Shown here piece by piece: positions 34,946-44,248 of a stretch of 64,000 nt of DNA. Position 1 is the stretch's first letter. The number at the start of each line of letters is the position of its first letter. Origin of the DNA: Brevibacterium sp. ZH18 (GTDB lineage: Bacteria > Actinomycetota > Actinomycetes > Actinomycetales > Brevibacteriaceae); the NCBI RefSeq assembly GCF_022748595.1, contig NZ_JALDSX010000013.1, positions 21,275-85,274 of the forward strand, given 5' to 3'. The position numbers were made by a program, and so were the translations under genes. The notes under the pieces are model-generated. The model was given only the letters and a program-made list of their open reading frames with translations, was not told the origin of the DNA and searched no databases.

Positions 34946-35931
34946 CGGCGTCGGTCTTCCGCTTCGAAGGCGTAGTCGGAGACGGAATCATCGGCAATCG
35001 CCTGCTTCAGCCTCTCCAGACCGCCCCGATCGGCGATGAGGCGCGTTCCGTCGTCAGGGACACCAGAGTTCTCAGTCGGTGCAGCGACGAAGTCGAAATC
35101 GTCTGCGCTGATCCCCTTGAGCTCGGACGCCAGTGTCACCAGCGTGCTGGCGTTGAGCCCGGAATCCACGGTGAGGAAAGGACTGAGCGCTCGGACCAGT
35201 TCAGACATCTTCAGCGGATTGAGCTCGTAGTCTGCCGACATCACCTGGGAACCCATCGCACGGAGAAATTCCTGCTGATTGCGGATCCGCTGCAAGTCAC
35301 CGTCAGGGAACGCCGAGCGCTCCTGAACGAAAGCGAGCGCAGCTGCGCCATCCAGCGCATTGAGCCCGACCGTGAAATCATGGCCACCGGATTCGAATGC
35401 CGTTGACGAATTGACCTCCACCCCACCGACGAGGTCGGTCAGATCGCTGAGTCCCGCGAGATCGACGACCGCTACATGGTCAATGGTGATGTCAAGGAAC
35501 TCTGAGACGGTCCGCACAGCCAGGGGCAGACCGCCGACCGCAGCAGAAGTCTCGATGGTGTTGTGGCCATGGCCGGACACACGTACCCAGGTGTCATTCG
35601 GGATGGACACGAGTTGGACTCCGCTGCGATCCGCAGGAATATGAGCGACCATGATCAGATCGGTGGTGAATCCGGTGGAAGCTGCACTGGTTGCAGCGGG
35701 TTCTGCAGCGTCGGTGCCGAGGAAGAGAATGTCTGTTGCAGTCGGCCCTTCATCCTTCGCGCCCTGCTTCGATGATTGCAGCTGTTTCGCCAGAGCAGGG
35801 TCGTCCGACTTCGCGGTCCCGGCGTCCCAGACCAACCCCAAGTACCCCGTGTACGCGCCCACACCTGCGCCGAAGAGGAGGAGGACGACGACTATGAGGC
35901 CCGTCCCGATGATGATCGTCTGCTTCTTCAT
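34942..35931 (-). CDS. LytR-CpsA-Psr (LCP) family protein, atypical active site
   Basis: 329 residues: one membrane helix (about 5-27), then an extracytoplasmic LCP domain. LCP enzymes move glycopolymers from lipid carriers to peptidoglycan, which fits the polysaccharide locus. Landmarks are TDILFLGTD, LVSIPNDTWV, LVGGVEVNSS, ALDGAAALAFVQERS and DLQRIRNQQEFLRAM. Three conserved residues differ. The usual R-S-D-T reads TTDL at 89-92, the Arg of the SIPRD motif is Asn112, and the Lys of the K-I-N segment is absent. Those residues bind the lipid pyrophosphate in known members, so transferase activity is doubtful. ATGA overlaps on both sides place it firmly in the operon. Confidence 0.85.
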   Translation of the reverse strand: MKKQTIIIGTGLIVVVLLLFGAGVGAYTGYLGLVWDAGTAKSDDPALAKQLQSSKQGAKDEGPTATDILFLGTDAAEPAATSAASTGFTTDLIMVAHIPADRSGVQLVSIPNDTWVRVSGHGHNTIETSAAVGGLPLAVRTVSEFLDITIDHVAVVDLAGLSDLTDLVGGVEVNSSTAFESGGHDFTVGLNALDGAAALAFVQERSAFPDGDLQRIRNQQEFLRAMGSQVMSADYELNPLKMSELVRALSPFLTVDSGLNASTLVTLASELKGISADDFDFVAAPTENSGVPDDGTRLIADRGGLERLKQAIADDSVSDYAFEAEDRRR

Positions 35932-37061
35932 ACTCCGACTGCCTCTTCGACGAGGGCTGCGATCTCCGCAACCACTTGGTTCCTGTCTTCTGGTTGCAGA
36001 TCAGTGCTCGAAGGCAGCGCAAGTCCGGTTTGGAACAGTTCCTCTGCGCGGCCTGTGATGTAGCGCCGATCGCAGCCCTCGTGCACGGGCTGCAGGTGCA
36101 TCGGTTTGAACACCGGTCGAGTCTCAACTCCACGCCGCAGCAGGGACTCGCTCAGCGACCAGGCATCAGTGCCTGATTCGGGGTCGACGACGAGCACACT
36201 CATCCAGCAGTTGCCGTCACCGGCGTCGAGAACCTGCATGCCGTTGTATCCGCTCAAGGTCTCGTCATAGGCCCGGTGATGGGAGCGTTTGACAGCCACA
36301 ATCTCATCGAGTCTCTCGAGCTGAGCCAGACCGAGCGCTGCGAGGAGGTTGGACAAACGATAGTTGTATCCGACTTCGGTGTGTTCATAGTGGACTACCG
36401 GCTGCCGCGCCTGGGTCGAGAGATAACGGACGCGGTCGGCAGTCTCGGAATCAGAGCAGAGCACCGCGCCGCCTGAAGAGGTGGTGATGATCTTGTTGCC
36501 GTTGAAGGACAGTGCGGCCACGGCGCCGAATGAACCCGCCGGCTCCCCTTCCAGGCTGGCGCCCAACGACTCAGCCGCATCTGAGATGACCACGGCCCCG
36601 TAGATCGAAGCGATCTGCCCGATTCGCAGGTAGTCGGCAGGGCGTCCATAGAGATCGACGGGCACCACCGCCCGGATCGGACGTGACGAGGCGAGGGAGT
36701 CGGCGCATGCGGCTTCGAGTACCGCAACATCCATCAGACCCGACTCATCGCAGTCGATGAACACCGGTTCAGCCCCGACGTAGTGCAGGGCATTGACCGT
36801 CGCGGCGAAAGTCAGTGTCGACACCGCCACACGATCCCCGAGCCCGATCCCCTGCACCAGCAAGGAAAGATGCAGGGCTGCAGTTCCCGAACTCACTGCC
36901 ACTGCGTGAGAGCGGCCGGTGATGTCGGCCAACCAGGATTCGAACTCATCGAGCTGCGGACCGGCCGGAGCCACCCAGCCTGAGCGCAGTGCGGTGAGCA
37001 CCGCTGCCTCTTCCTTCGCTCCGACAGATGGGATGCACAGGGGAATACGCATCGCCATCAT
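35928..37061 (-). CDS. DegT/DnrJ/EryC1-family sugar aminotransferase (PglE-like)
   Basis: 377 residues. The PLP lysine is K190 in SFNGNKIITTSSGG. Other family motifs are the substrate-tunnel GWVAPAGPQLDEFE, SSGTAALHLSLLV, DAAESLGASLEG and VGYNYRLSNLLAALGLAQLE. The enzyme transfers an amino group to a 4-keto nucleotide sugar. Next to a PglF-type dehydratase, this predicts a UDP-4-amino-4,6-dideoxy sugar as in bacillosamine pathways. Its start overlaps the dehydratase stop, and its stop overlaps the LCP start. Two Met codons open the reading frame; the exact one is uncertain. Confidence 0.93.
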   Translation of the reverse strand: MMAMRIPLCIPSVGAKEEAAVLTALRSGWVAPAGPQLDEFESWLADITGRSHAVAVSSGTAALHLSLLVQGIGLGDRVAVSTLTFAATVNALHYVGAEPVFIDCDESGLMDVAVLEAACADSLASSRPIRAVVPVDLYGRPADYLRIGQIASIYGAVVISDAAESLGASLEGEPAGSFGAVAALSFNGNKIITTSSGGAVLCSDSETADRVRYLSTQARQPVVHYEHTEVGYNYRLSNLLAALGLAQLERLDEIVAVKRSHHRAYDETLSGYNGMQVLDAGDGNCWMSVLVVDPESGTDAWSLSESLLRRGVETRPVFKPMHLQPVHEGCDRRYITGRAEELFQTGLALPSSTDLQPEDRNQVVAEIAALVEEAVGV

Positions 37062-38974
37062 GCCCTTCCCATCCCGGCCAGGTCGAGCCCGACAGGTGTC
37101 TGTCCCAGCTCGATCACTTCCGCTTCGGGCATTTCAGCGGGAGCTGCGGCGATCGGCGCCGCAGCGTCGATGCCCTCCACAGTCTCTACGTAGCAGTCCC
37201 GAATGTTTGCAAGCGAGGCGCTGGGGACGGGAACTGCAGTCGGGTCCAGTGGTGAGACCTCAACCGTCCACGACACACCGTTGGCGGAGGTGCGCTCAAG
37301 CTCATCAGGAGAGAAGAGCTCTTCGTGCAGCTTCTCCCCCGCGCGCAGACCGGTGTAGACGATAGGACAGGACCGCCCGGTCAGTGCCATCACTCGTTTC
37401 GCCAGATCGACGATGCGCACGGGTTGCCCCATGTCGAGCACCTGCGTCTGGCCGCTGCCGCCCAGCGCCGCCGCCCGCAGCACCAGCAGGCAGGCTTCGG
37501 GAATGGTCATGAAGAACCGTGTGACGTCCGGATGTGTCACGGTCAGCGGTCCGCCGCGGCGGATCTGCTCGGCGAAGGAGATGAGCACCGATCCGCGCGA
37601 ACCGAGCACATTGCCGAAGCGCACCGAGACATATGGAAGTCCCGTCTCCGCGGCGAAGTGCGCGGTGAAGCGCTCCGCGACGAACTTCGACCGTCCCAGT
37701 TCGCTGCTGGGATTCGCCGCCTTATCCGTGGAGATATTGACGAATCTGCCGACACCGTGCTTCTGCGCCGCGCGCAGCACGTTCAAGGATCCGTGCACAT
37801 TGGTCTTCCACCCCTCGGCGGGATAGCTTTCGAGCATCGGGAGATGTTTGAGCGCCGCAGCGTGGATGACGATGTCTGGTTTGTGCGTGGCGAAGGCGCG
37901 GTCCAGAGCCTGGGAGTCACGGATATCGGCGAGGACGAGGTCAGGAGAATCCATCAGCGCTCGGCCTTCGAGGCTCATACACAGTGAGTGCAGCTCCGAC
38001 TCATCGCGGTCGAGCATGATCAGTCGGCTCGGACCGTGCCGCGAGATGATCCGACACAGCTCGGAGCCGATGGAGCCGCCGGCTCCGGTGACGAGGACGG
38101 TGCGCCCTTCGACGAGATGAGAGATCTGATCGCTCTCAGGTTCGATTGCGGGTCTGCCGATGAGATCGGTGACATCGAGGTCACGGATGTCGGAGAGTCC
38201 GATATCAGATGAGAGCATGTCCAACGGAGAAGGCACAGCCCGCACCCAGGTCGTCTCCGGTTCAAGGCGCTGGACCAGCGAGGCGAATACCTGCGCAGGT
38301 GCAGCGGCGATGCCGACGATGACTCCGGCGGCATGCGAAGCGGCGACCACCTCGGCGACGGAGGCGGTGGTGCCACGGACCGGAACACCATGGATCAGCT
38401 GCCTGGCCTTGGTCAGGTCATCGTCGATGATGGCCACGGGACGGTAGGGGCTGAGCGGATCCGCCATCATCTGAGCGACAAGGGAGGCACCGAGATCGCC
38501 GGCACCGACGATGACGACCGGTTCTCCCGCCACGGGGACGAGTCGAAGCTGTTGGAGGACTCGGACGACCTGCCTGACGAAGACCATCAGAGCCTGGGCG
38601 AAGAGCAGTGCGAGAAGCAGCCAGGGGATGTCCTCCCGGTATTCCGGCACTGCGCCCATCACGGCAGTCCCTGTGAAGAGGACGGCAGCGACCAGGCCCT
38701 GATTGCGCAGTTCGCGGTCTGAGCCGAGCTGATACCGATTCCGGTACAGCGACAGCAGGTAACCCAGTCCGAGCTGGCCGATGACCAAGGCCGGCAGCAG
38801 GAGGAGGAACTCCCCGCCCCAGACCCGCCCGAACAGGGAGACGACGAGGAACCACGAGATGACGAGGGCTGTCCCGTCGAGACAAGCCAGGCCGAGAGCA
38901 CTGGAGTAGGGCCGACGACGAGGAGTGTCACCGGCGGGCGGCAAGGGGGCTGAGAGTTCATTCATTGTTTTCAC
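37058..38974 (-). CDS. Membrane-bound nucleotide-sugar 4,6-dehydratase (PglF/CapD-type)
   Basis: 638 residues. Four N-terminal membrane helices (about 27-140) and a CoA-binding-like Rossmann domain with VGAGDLG (156-162) precede the catalytic SDR domain. That domain has TGAGGSIG (296-303), LADIRD, HAAALKHLPMLE and NISTDKAANPSSELGRSKF, where Met/Glu-Lys replaces the usual Tyr-x-x-x-Lys as in PglF enzymes. It converts UDP-GlcNAc to the 4-keto-6-deoxy sugar at the membrane. It starts with GTG; an ATG three codons later (38965) is the alternative. First gene of a four-gene operon, 67 bp from a shared upstream element. Confidence 0.92.
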   Translation of the reverse strand: MKTMNELSAPLPPAGDTPRRRPYSSALGLACLDGTALVISWFLVVSLFGRVWGGEFLLLLPALVIGQLGLGYLLSLYRNRYQLGSDRELRNQGLVAAVLFTGTAVMGAVPEYREDIPWLLLALLFAQALMVFVRQVVRVLQQLRLVPVAGEPVVIVGAGDLGASLVAQMMADPLSPYRPVAIIDDDLTKARQLIHGVPVRGTTASVAEVVAASHAAGVIVGIAAAPAQVFASLVQRLEPETTWVRAVPSPLDMLSSDIGLSDIRDLDVTDLIGRPAIEPESDQISHLVEGRTVLVTGAGGSIGSELCRIISRHGPSRLIMLDRDESELHSLCMSLEGRALMDSPDLVLADIRDSQALDRAFATHKPDIVIHAAALKHLPMLESYPAEGWKTNVHGSLNVLRAAQKHGVGRFVNISTDKAANPSSELGRSKFVAERFTAHFAAETGLPYVSVRFGNVLGSRGSVLISFAEQIRRGGPLTVTHPDVTRFFMTIPEACLLVLRAAALGGSGQTQVLDMGQPVRIVDLAKRVMALTGRSCPIVYTGLRAGEKLHEELFSPDELERTSANGVSWTVEVSPLDPTAVPVPSASLANIRDCYVETVEGIDAAAPIAAAPAEMPEAEVIELGQTPVGLDLAGMGRA

Positions 38975-39035
38975 ATGCCCTAGGATTCTCCAGGCATCTC
39001 ACAGCCACTAGGGGGTTACCTCCGGACAGCCGCGT

Positions 39036-39083
39036 GTCACTACTCTGTCACGATCAGGTCATCACTGGCCCCGATACTCAGTC
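39036..39083. promoter_or_regulatory. Shared upstream element, copy A (pglF operon / glycosyltransferase divergent region)
   Basis: Within the 312-bp divergent region 38975-39286, a 48-bp block matches a second block at 52723-52770. Both read GTCA, TACTCWGTCACGA, then CACTGG, CCG and TACTCAGTC at identical spacing, and the two TACTCWGTC cores are 34 bp apart in each. In both, the nearest leftward-transcribed gene starts about 65-140 bp away. Likely a regulator-binding site serving the locus. Confidence 0.6.
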
Positions 39084-39286
39084 ACCCGGAGTGAGCTGGG
39101 AATCGTGCTCGAAACGCTCCCCCGTCGCCTCTCGGAGGCTCAACCCTCCCTCGTCGCCGCCGTCGACGGTCAACCGCATGGAGTCTGCGGATGTCCGTAG
39201 CCTGGGGTGCTTTCGGCGAATCGAGATGAGTCGCTCTCCTATTCTGAGATAGTCGACGAGTGCAGCGATAAGGGCGGTGACGCAGA

Positions 39287-40357
39287 ATGAGAATCGGTTT
39301 ATTGGCCAGCACCGGTGGGATGCTGGATTCCTTCTTCATCGAGATCGCGGAATCATGGCGGTCTCGTGGACACACTGTCAGCTTCGGCGCCGGGACTCCT
39401 ATGGTTTCGGCCCAGGCGACAGTGATTCCTGGGCTCTCCCGACGTCCCGACCCGAGAATGGTCCGAGCCCTGGCAGGTCTGAGGCATTGGTCGGACCGCG
39501 AAGATCTGGATGTCATCGTCACGAACTCGGCGACTGCCTCGGCGCTGGTGCGACTGGCCGGAACCAGAGCACCCGTCGTCTACTTCTGCCACGGGCTGCA
39601 CTGGAACGAGGCCCATTCGATCGGGGATCGGATATGGCCGGTCATCGAGCGCATGCTTCTTCCGCGCACCGCCGGCGTCATCTCACTCAACTCGGACGAC
39701 CGGCGCTGGTTTGCCCGACACCTCGACGGCAGCCGTCATCTGCATCTGCCCGCAGGCGTCGGCCTCGATTTGGCCGACTACCCCATCCGGGAGCTGCCCG
39801 ACGGCCCGCTTCGACTGTGCTGGATCGGTGAGTTCTCCACTCGCAAACGCCCGCACCTGGCGCTGGACACAGCTTCCGAACTGTACCGGCGAGGGACCGA
39901 CTTCCACCTCGAGATGCTCGGAGAGGGGACTTTCCGCACGCAGATCCGGGCTGAGATCGCGGACCGCGGCCTGGCGGGTATCGTCACCGCCGAGGGCCCC
40001 GGAGACGCAGCCGCTGCGCTCTCGAGGAGCCATGCCCTGCTGCACACCGCGCAGTGGGAAGGCCTGCCACGAGTCATGTTGGAGAGCCTGTCGATCGGAC
40101 GACGCAGCTACGCCTTCGATGTCAAGGGAGTCCGCGACATCCCTCTGGCGCAGCTGACAGCCGACGGCGACTCACCCGGACTGGCGGCACGGATCGTTGC
40201 GGATTGGGATTCGGGGCGTCTGCGCGAACCTCTGGTCTTCGACCGGGCTGTCCTCGACTACTCACATGCAGCCACTGGGATTCGACAGTTCCTGCCCACC
40301 TTCATCGACGTCGCTTCGACGACTCCCACAGCGCAGACAGATCCCCATGTCGAATGA
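39287..40357 (+). CDS. Glycosyltransferase, GT-B / GT4-like
   Basis: 356 residues. The N-terminal domain begins MRIGLLASTGGMLDSFFIEI, and the C-terminal domain begins LRLCWIGEFSTRKRPHLALD, a typical GT4 nucleotide-binding strand. Next come LEMLGEGTFRTQIRAEI, AEGPGDAAAALSRSHALLHT and AQWEGLPRVMLESLSIGR, which holds the donor-binding E-x7-E-like segment. It probably adds a sugar to the growing lipid-linked repeat unit at the inner membrane face. GGGCGGTG lies upstream of the ATG. It overlaps the following glycosyltransferase by 11 bp, forming a two-gene operon. Confidence 0.88.
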   Translation: MRIGLLASTGGMLDSFFIEIAESWRSRGHTVSFGAGTPMVSAQATVIPGLSRRPDPRMVRALAGLRHWSDREDLDVIVTNSATASALVRLAGTRAPVVYFCHGLHWNEAHSIGDRIWPVIERMLLPRTAGVISLNSDDRRWFARHLDGSRHLHLPAGVGLDLADYPIRELPDGPLRLCWIGEFSTRKRPHLALDTASELYRRGTDFHLEMLGEGTFRTQIRAEIADRGLAGIVTAEGPGDAAAALSRSHALLHTAQWEGLPRVMLESLSIGRRSYAFDVKGVRDIPLAQLTADGDSPGLAARIVADWDSGRLREPLVFDRAVLDYSHAATGIRQFLPTFIDVASTTPTAQTDPHVE

Positions 40358-41393
40358 TGCTCTGATCTCCGTCATCGTCCCCGTCCACAACGGCGAGAAG
40401 TACTTGCCGGGCTGTCTGCGGTCAGTACTCGCCCAATGCCATGAGAACCTCGAACTCATCGTCGTCGATGACGGTTCCACCGATGGCACGCCGTCGATCC
40501 TCGCTGACTTCAGCTCTCGAGATCCGCGGATCATTCGCCTGCTGACCAACCATGAAGGCGCTTCAGCAGCACGCAATGCCGCGCTCGCCGAGGCACGCGG
40601 CGAATGGATCATGTTCGTCGACGCCGACGACGAGCTGCTCAGCTCCTGCCTTCTCGAAGCCGTCGCAGGGTGCACCGGGTCCGCCGTCGACGTGGTCACC
40701 TTCGAGACCGGCAGCGACCCCACCTCCATCGCCGATGCCCGCGACGCCGCGCTCCTCGCCCGGCACAGGTGTGAGGCCGAGCAGATCCGACGCACCGGTC
40801 CTCGACCAGTCCTCGACTCCGCCTATCTGGGGCCGAGCATCATAGACGAATCGTTCAACACTGTGTGGAACAAGGCCTACAGTTCCGCAGCCGTGGCCCG
40901 TTCAGGCGCGCGATTCCCGGTCGGGATCCACCTCGGCGAGGACCTGCTCTTCAATCTCGACTTCGTTCGAGCCGCCGCAACAGGCTGCCATCTCTCCCTG
41001 CTGGGCTACTACTACCGGCGCGACAATTCCGGTTCAGTGACCAAACGTTTCATTTCCGGCAAACATGATGAGCTGATGCTCGTCAATGACTCACTCCAAC
41101 AGCTCGCTTCCGACCTAGACTCGTCCGGCCTGCTTGGCGCGGCCGGATACATCCGCGCCAAGAATGCGGTGTCCTCGACCAGAGACCTCCATCATCGAGA
41201 CTGCCCACTGCCCATGCGGGAGAAATTGGCCGCTGCCGAACGGTATCGGAGCTCGGCTGCACACGTGGACCTCCGTGGCCTGAGAACCGTTCCGTGGGTG
41301 TTCGGTGCCATCTACAATCTGATCGGCTACCGTACCCTGTTCTTCCTCACCGGACTTCTCGCCGCGGCGAATCGAAGGTCGACGAAGAGCTGA
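40347..41393 (+). CDS. Family 2 glycosyltransferase (GT-A)
   Basis: 348 residues from the ATG at 40347; a longer in-frame extension to 40197 falls inside the upstream gene. GT-A motifs are ISVIVPVHNGEKYLPGCLRS, LIVVDDGSTDGTPSIL, NAALAEARGEWIMFVDADDE (the D-x-D-D metal site at 92-95) and GEDLLFNLDFVRAA. A C-terminal hydrophobic helix, LIGYRTLFFLTGLLAAA, may anchor it to the membrane. It transfers a sugar during repeat-unit assembly. It converges with the EpsG-like gene with 13 bp between stops. Confidence 0.92.
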   Translation: MSNDALISVIVPVHNGEKYLPGCLRSVLAQCHENLELIVVDDGSTDGTPSILADFSSRDPRIIRLLTNHEGASAARNAALAEARGEWIMFVDADDELLSSCLLEAVAGCTGSAVDVVTFETGSDPTSIADARDAALLARHRCEAEQIRRTGPRPVLDSAYLGPSIIDESFNTVWNKAYSSAAVARSGARFPVGIHLGEDLLFNLDFVRAAATGCHLSLLGYYYRRDNSGSVTKRFISGKHDELMLVNDSLQQLASDLDSSGLLGAAGYIRAKNAVSSTRDLHHRDCPLPMREKLAAAERYRSSAAHVDLRGLRTVPWVFGAIYNLIGYRTLFFLTGLLAAANRRSTKS

Positions 41394-41406
41394 ACCGGCG
41401 TGGGCC

Positions 41407-42501
41407 TCAGGTGTTCAGCAGTTTGTCCATCGCACCGATGTACTGACTCCACCCGAGGAAGGCGACCATGAGCGCTACACTCCCCAGACCCTGTCGCCAC
41501 CCTTTCAGACAGAGCACCGGGATGGTCACGATCAAGGGCACTATCGACCAGGAATAGGCGGCCACTCTGTCGCTGTAATAGACGAATCCCAGTCCCAGAT
41601 AGTACGTATTGAGAATGATGAAGGCGTGGAACAGCTGCCGGTACCACTCTGGAAGCGCATCGATCGTCCGCAGCACGACATAGCCCATCACCAAGACGCA
41701 GAGGCCGAGTATCCAGAAGTCCAATCTGTTCGTTCCGCCCGTGTACAGGTCGGCATTCTCAGGGTCGGTGTAGGTTTCGAGCTCTTCTGAGCCAGCGGCG
41801 AACGGGGACAGCAGGGTCGCGTTGAGTCCTGTGAGGAACAGCAGAGAGAACACCCCCCACACGCCGATGAGGAAGGGAGTGGAGGCTTTCGGCAGGAAGC
41901 GGACGCCGAGGAGCAGCAGCGCTGCAGGTATTGCCGACCAGTGGAAGAGAGTCGCAATAGCCAGCCACACGAGTGTCTGCCACAGTCGAGTCTGCCGGCA
42001 GATCGAGACTACAGCGAGCAGGATGAACAGCAACGAGAGTCCCTGTCTCAGCAGGTAGCTCGAATACCCGGTGAAGAACCCGAAGCAGAAGGTGACGTAG
42101 TAGACGACGGTCACCTGCCATGTCGACCGCAGCAGCCAGAGCAGGGCAAGGGCGAGCATGATCGAACCCAGCAGTGCAACGACGAAGAAGTAGACCTTCG
42201 GGTCATGGGTGAAGAGACCGATGAGCCATCCGAGCACGAGGAAAGCGGGTTCTCGGCCTTCGCTGTCGTAGGTGTAGAAGACTTCGTCGGTGGGCGCGAA
42301 GCTGAGGATCTGGAACTCCGTCGAGTAGATCGCCTTGTCGGAGACGTCGTAGTTCCCCAGAGCCGCAACAATGGTGTTGATCAGGACCAGAGAGATCAGC
42401 GGAAGCAGAGCATTGCTCCAATGACGCAGCTGTGGGACCCTCCAGCTCAGCACGAGCATGAGAACCCAGACAGTCGTCAGCCCGAACCAGATGGCGATCA
42501 T
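41407..42501 (-). CDS. EpsG/Wzy-like polysaccharide polymerase
   Basis: 364 residues with about ten to eleven membrane helices and a large loop near residues 60-95 (EVFYTYDSEGREPAFLVLGW). Other landmarks are FFTGYSSYLLRQGLSLLFIL, the R-Q-G segment characteristic of EpsG-family proteins, TLFHWSAIPAALLLL and YYLGLGFVYYSDRVAAYSWS. These polymerise lipid-linked repeat units on the outer face. The ATG overlaps the kinase stop (ATGA), so polymerase and chain-length kinase are coupled. The polymerase role is inferred from family and context. Confidence 0.88.
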   Translation of the reverse strand: MIAIWFGLTTVWVLMLVLSWRVPQLRHWSNALLPLISLVLINTIVAALGNYDVSDKAIYSTEFQILSFAPTDEVFYTYDSEGREPAFLVLGWLIGLFTHDPKVYFFVVALLGSIMLALALLWLLRSTWQVTVVYYVTFCFGFFTGYSSYLLRQGLSLLFILLAVVSICRQTRLWQTLVWLAIATLFHWSAIPAALLLLGVRFLPKASTPFLIGVWGVFSLLFLTGLNATLLSPFAAGSEELETYTDPENADLYTGGTNRLDFWILGLCVLVMGYVVLRTIDALPEWYRQLFHAFIILNTYYLGLGFVYYSDRVAAYSWSIVPLIVTIPVLCLKGWRQGLGSVALMVAFLGWSQYIGAMDKLLNT

Positions 42502-43958
42502 GATCGAGCAGTGTCGCCGTCGTCGCGGATCAGTGGCATCGGGCCTGTCGGAAGACCCGTCGCCGTTCCGGAGGCGACATCGGCTGAGATCAAATGGACC
42601 CCCGGCTGCGCGGAGTCGATTCCGTACGTCCGGTTCCGGTCGACCTCTGCCGAGGACAGTTCGGACCTGTTGAGAACCAGACCTATCGGTGCACCCAGCT
42701 CGTCCAGGGCACGGACGGATTCCGCGACGGCGCGGGCCTTCACCCGCCCGGCGCCGGCAACAAGAATGGTCCTGCTGGCCAGTCGTGAGAGAACGAGGCT
42801 GTCTGCCACGGGCAGCAGCGGAGGACCATCGAGAATGACGAGATCGAACCTGCCTGCGAGCTCGGACACCAATTCAGCCATCGCGCGGGTCTCGAGCAGC
42901 TCAGTGGGATTGGGTGGAATCTCTCCGGCAGCAAGCACGCTGAGATCGTGCTCGCCCCAGGACTGCAGCAGATCGCTGAGGTCGAGACCGCCGACCAAGG
43001 CTGTCGTGAGACCGACAGCATTCTCCAGCCCCAGTCGCGAGGAGACATTCGGTCTCCGCAGATCGGCGTCGACGAGGACCACGCGCTGACCCGCACGAGC
43101 GCTGGCGATCGCCAGGTCGACGCTGAGCGTGGTCTTGCCCTCCCCCTGCTGCGCCGAAGTCACAAGTAGGACGGAGCTGTCGTCGTCGACGTGGGCAAAG
43201 CGGAGATTCGTCCGCAGCCGAAGAATCGACTCACCACGGACACCCGCGATTGCGGGACCGTCCCTGGTGGACTCGTGGACGATGCTGCGGTCCTCGGGCA
43301 CTGCCGCCATCAACGGCGCCGAGGTGATGGCCGCCAGATCGTCCTTTGTCCGTACAACACTGTCGAACATCCCCCGCACAACCGCGATGGCGGTGCCGAC
43401 TGCCAGTCCGAGCAGCGCTCCGATGAGCACGAAGCCCACTTGAGGCAGGCCGTCCGACTTCGTCGGCGCCACCGCCGCGTTCGCTTCGATCAGGTCGATC
43501 GCCGCCGAGTCGGTCTTCCCCGGGTTCTCGAGCCGTCCGATCCTCTCCGTGAGACTGCGGGCAACAGCAGTCGAAAGCCGCGCCGCACCATCGGCGTCCG
43601 CGGCCCGAGCCTGGACCGTGATGAGCACCGTCTCCGGGTCACTGAAGGCTTCGACCTGCCCGGCGAGATCTTCTGCGGTGGTGTCGAGTTCAAGTTCGGA
43701 GACCACAGGCTCGAGCACGGATTCGCTTCCGACCATGCCCACGTAGGTCTGAATGCGCTCCTTGATGAAGTCCGATGCCATCCGCATTTCGTAGGGATCA
43801 CCCGAGGTGGGCACCGACACGAACAGCTCGGTACGTGCTGTATACGATGGCGGGAACAGAACCGAGGCCCCGAAGCCTGCCAGCCCACCGGCCACCATTG
43901 TGACGATGAGCAGCACTATGTGGCGGCGGAGAAGGTACAGAAATTGCTGGATTTTCAT
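42498..43958 (-). CDS. Wzz/BY-kinase fusion (Wzc-like), paralogue 1
   Basis: 486 residues. Wzz-type chain-length domain: helix at 13-33, extracytoplasmic helices 40-170, and a second helix at 173-196. Then the cytoplasmic tyrosine kinase has Walker A VTSAQQGEGKTT (K275), Walker A' VVLVDADLRRP and Walker B LVILDGPPLLPVAD. It regulates polymer length and export by cycles of autophosphorylation. The usual C-terminal tyrosine cluster is reduced to a single RTYGID, so phosphorylation may rely on few sites. Fused membrane and kinase parts are typical of actinobacteria. It is coupled to the EpsG-like gene and divergent from the flippase. Confidence 0.93.
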   Translation of the reverse strand: MKIQQFLYLLRRHIVLLIVTMVAGGLAGFGASVLFPPSYTARTELFVSVPTSGDPYEMRMASDFIKERIQTYVGMVGSESVLEPVVSELELDTTAEDLAGQVEAFSDPETVLITVQARAADADGAARLSTAVARSLTERIGRLENPGKTDSAAIDLIEANAAVAPTKSDGLPQVGFVLIGALLGLAVGTAIAVVRGMFDSVVRTKDDLAAITSAPLMAAVPEDRSIVHESTRDGPAIAGVRGESILRLRTNLRFAHVDDDSSVLLVTSAQQGEGKTTLSVDLAIASARAGQRVVLVDADLRRPNVSSRLGLENAVGLTTALVGGLDLSDLLQSWGEHDLSVLAAGEIPPNPTELLETRAMAELVSELAGRFDLVILDGPPLLPVADSLVLSRLASRTILVAGAGRVKARAVAESVRALDELGAPIGLVLNRSELSSAEVDRNRTYGIDSAQPGVHLISADVASGTATGLPTGPMPLIRDDGDTARS

Positions 43959-44248
43959 CAGACATCAGCTTCAGTCGGGCCGGCGAACCAGCGTAAGACA
44001 ACATCGAAGTTCGGCTCGATGTCCAGGACTCGTACTCACCTTCTCAGACTAGTGAGACTCGCCTCAGGAAGGATCCCCAGCTGGCACTGACTACGGTTAC
44101 CCGCGTGGGATGCACGGAATGCCGCACATGTCCGAAGAACAGCCGCAATCCGACTCGGAAGCCAGCTGTCCGGCAGCTGCCGAGGACCATACTGGAAACT
44201 GGTCCTGATCGTCCGGGGCCGAGCTCATCATCGAGGAGGAAAACGCCG
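43959..44248. other. Divergent control region between Wzc-like 1 and flippase
   Basis: 290 bp with no supported gene. The frame upstream of the flippase start is open but has Arg/Ser/Pro-rich composition. A GAGGAGGAAAA ribosome-binding site for the flippase lies at its right end. I could not identify a convincing pair of promoter hexamers, and only a weak partial resemblance (CTGGCACTGACTACGG) to the shared upstream element is seen. Confidence 0.5.
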
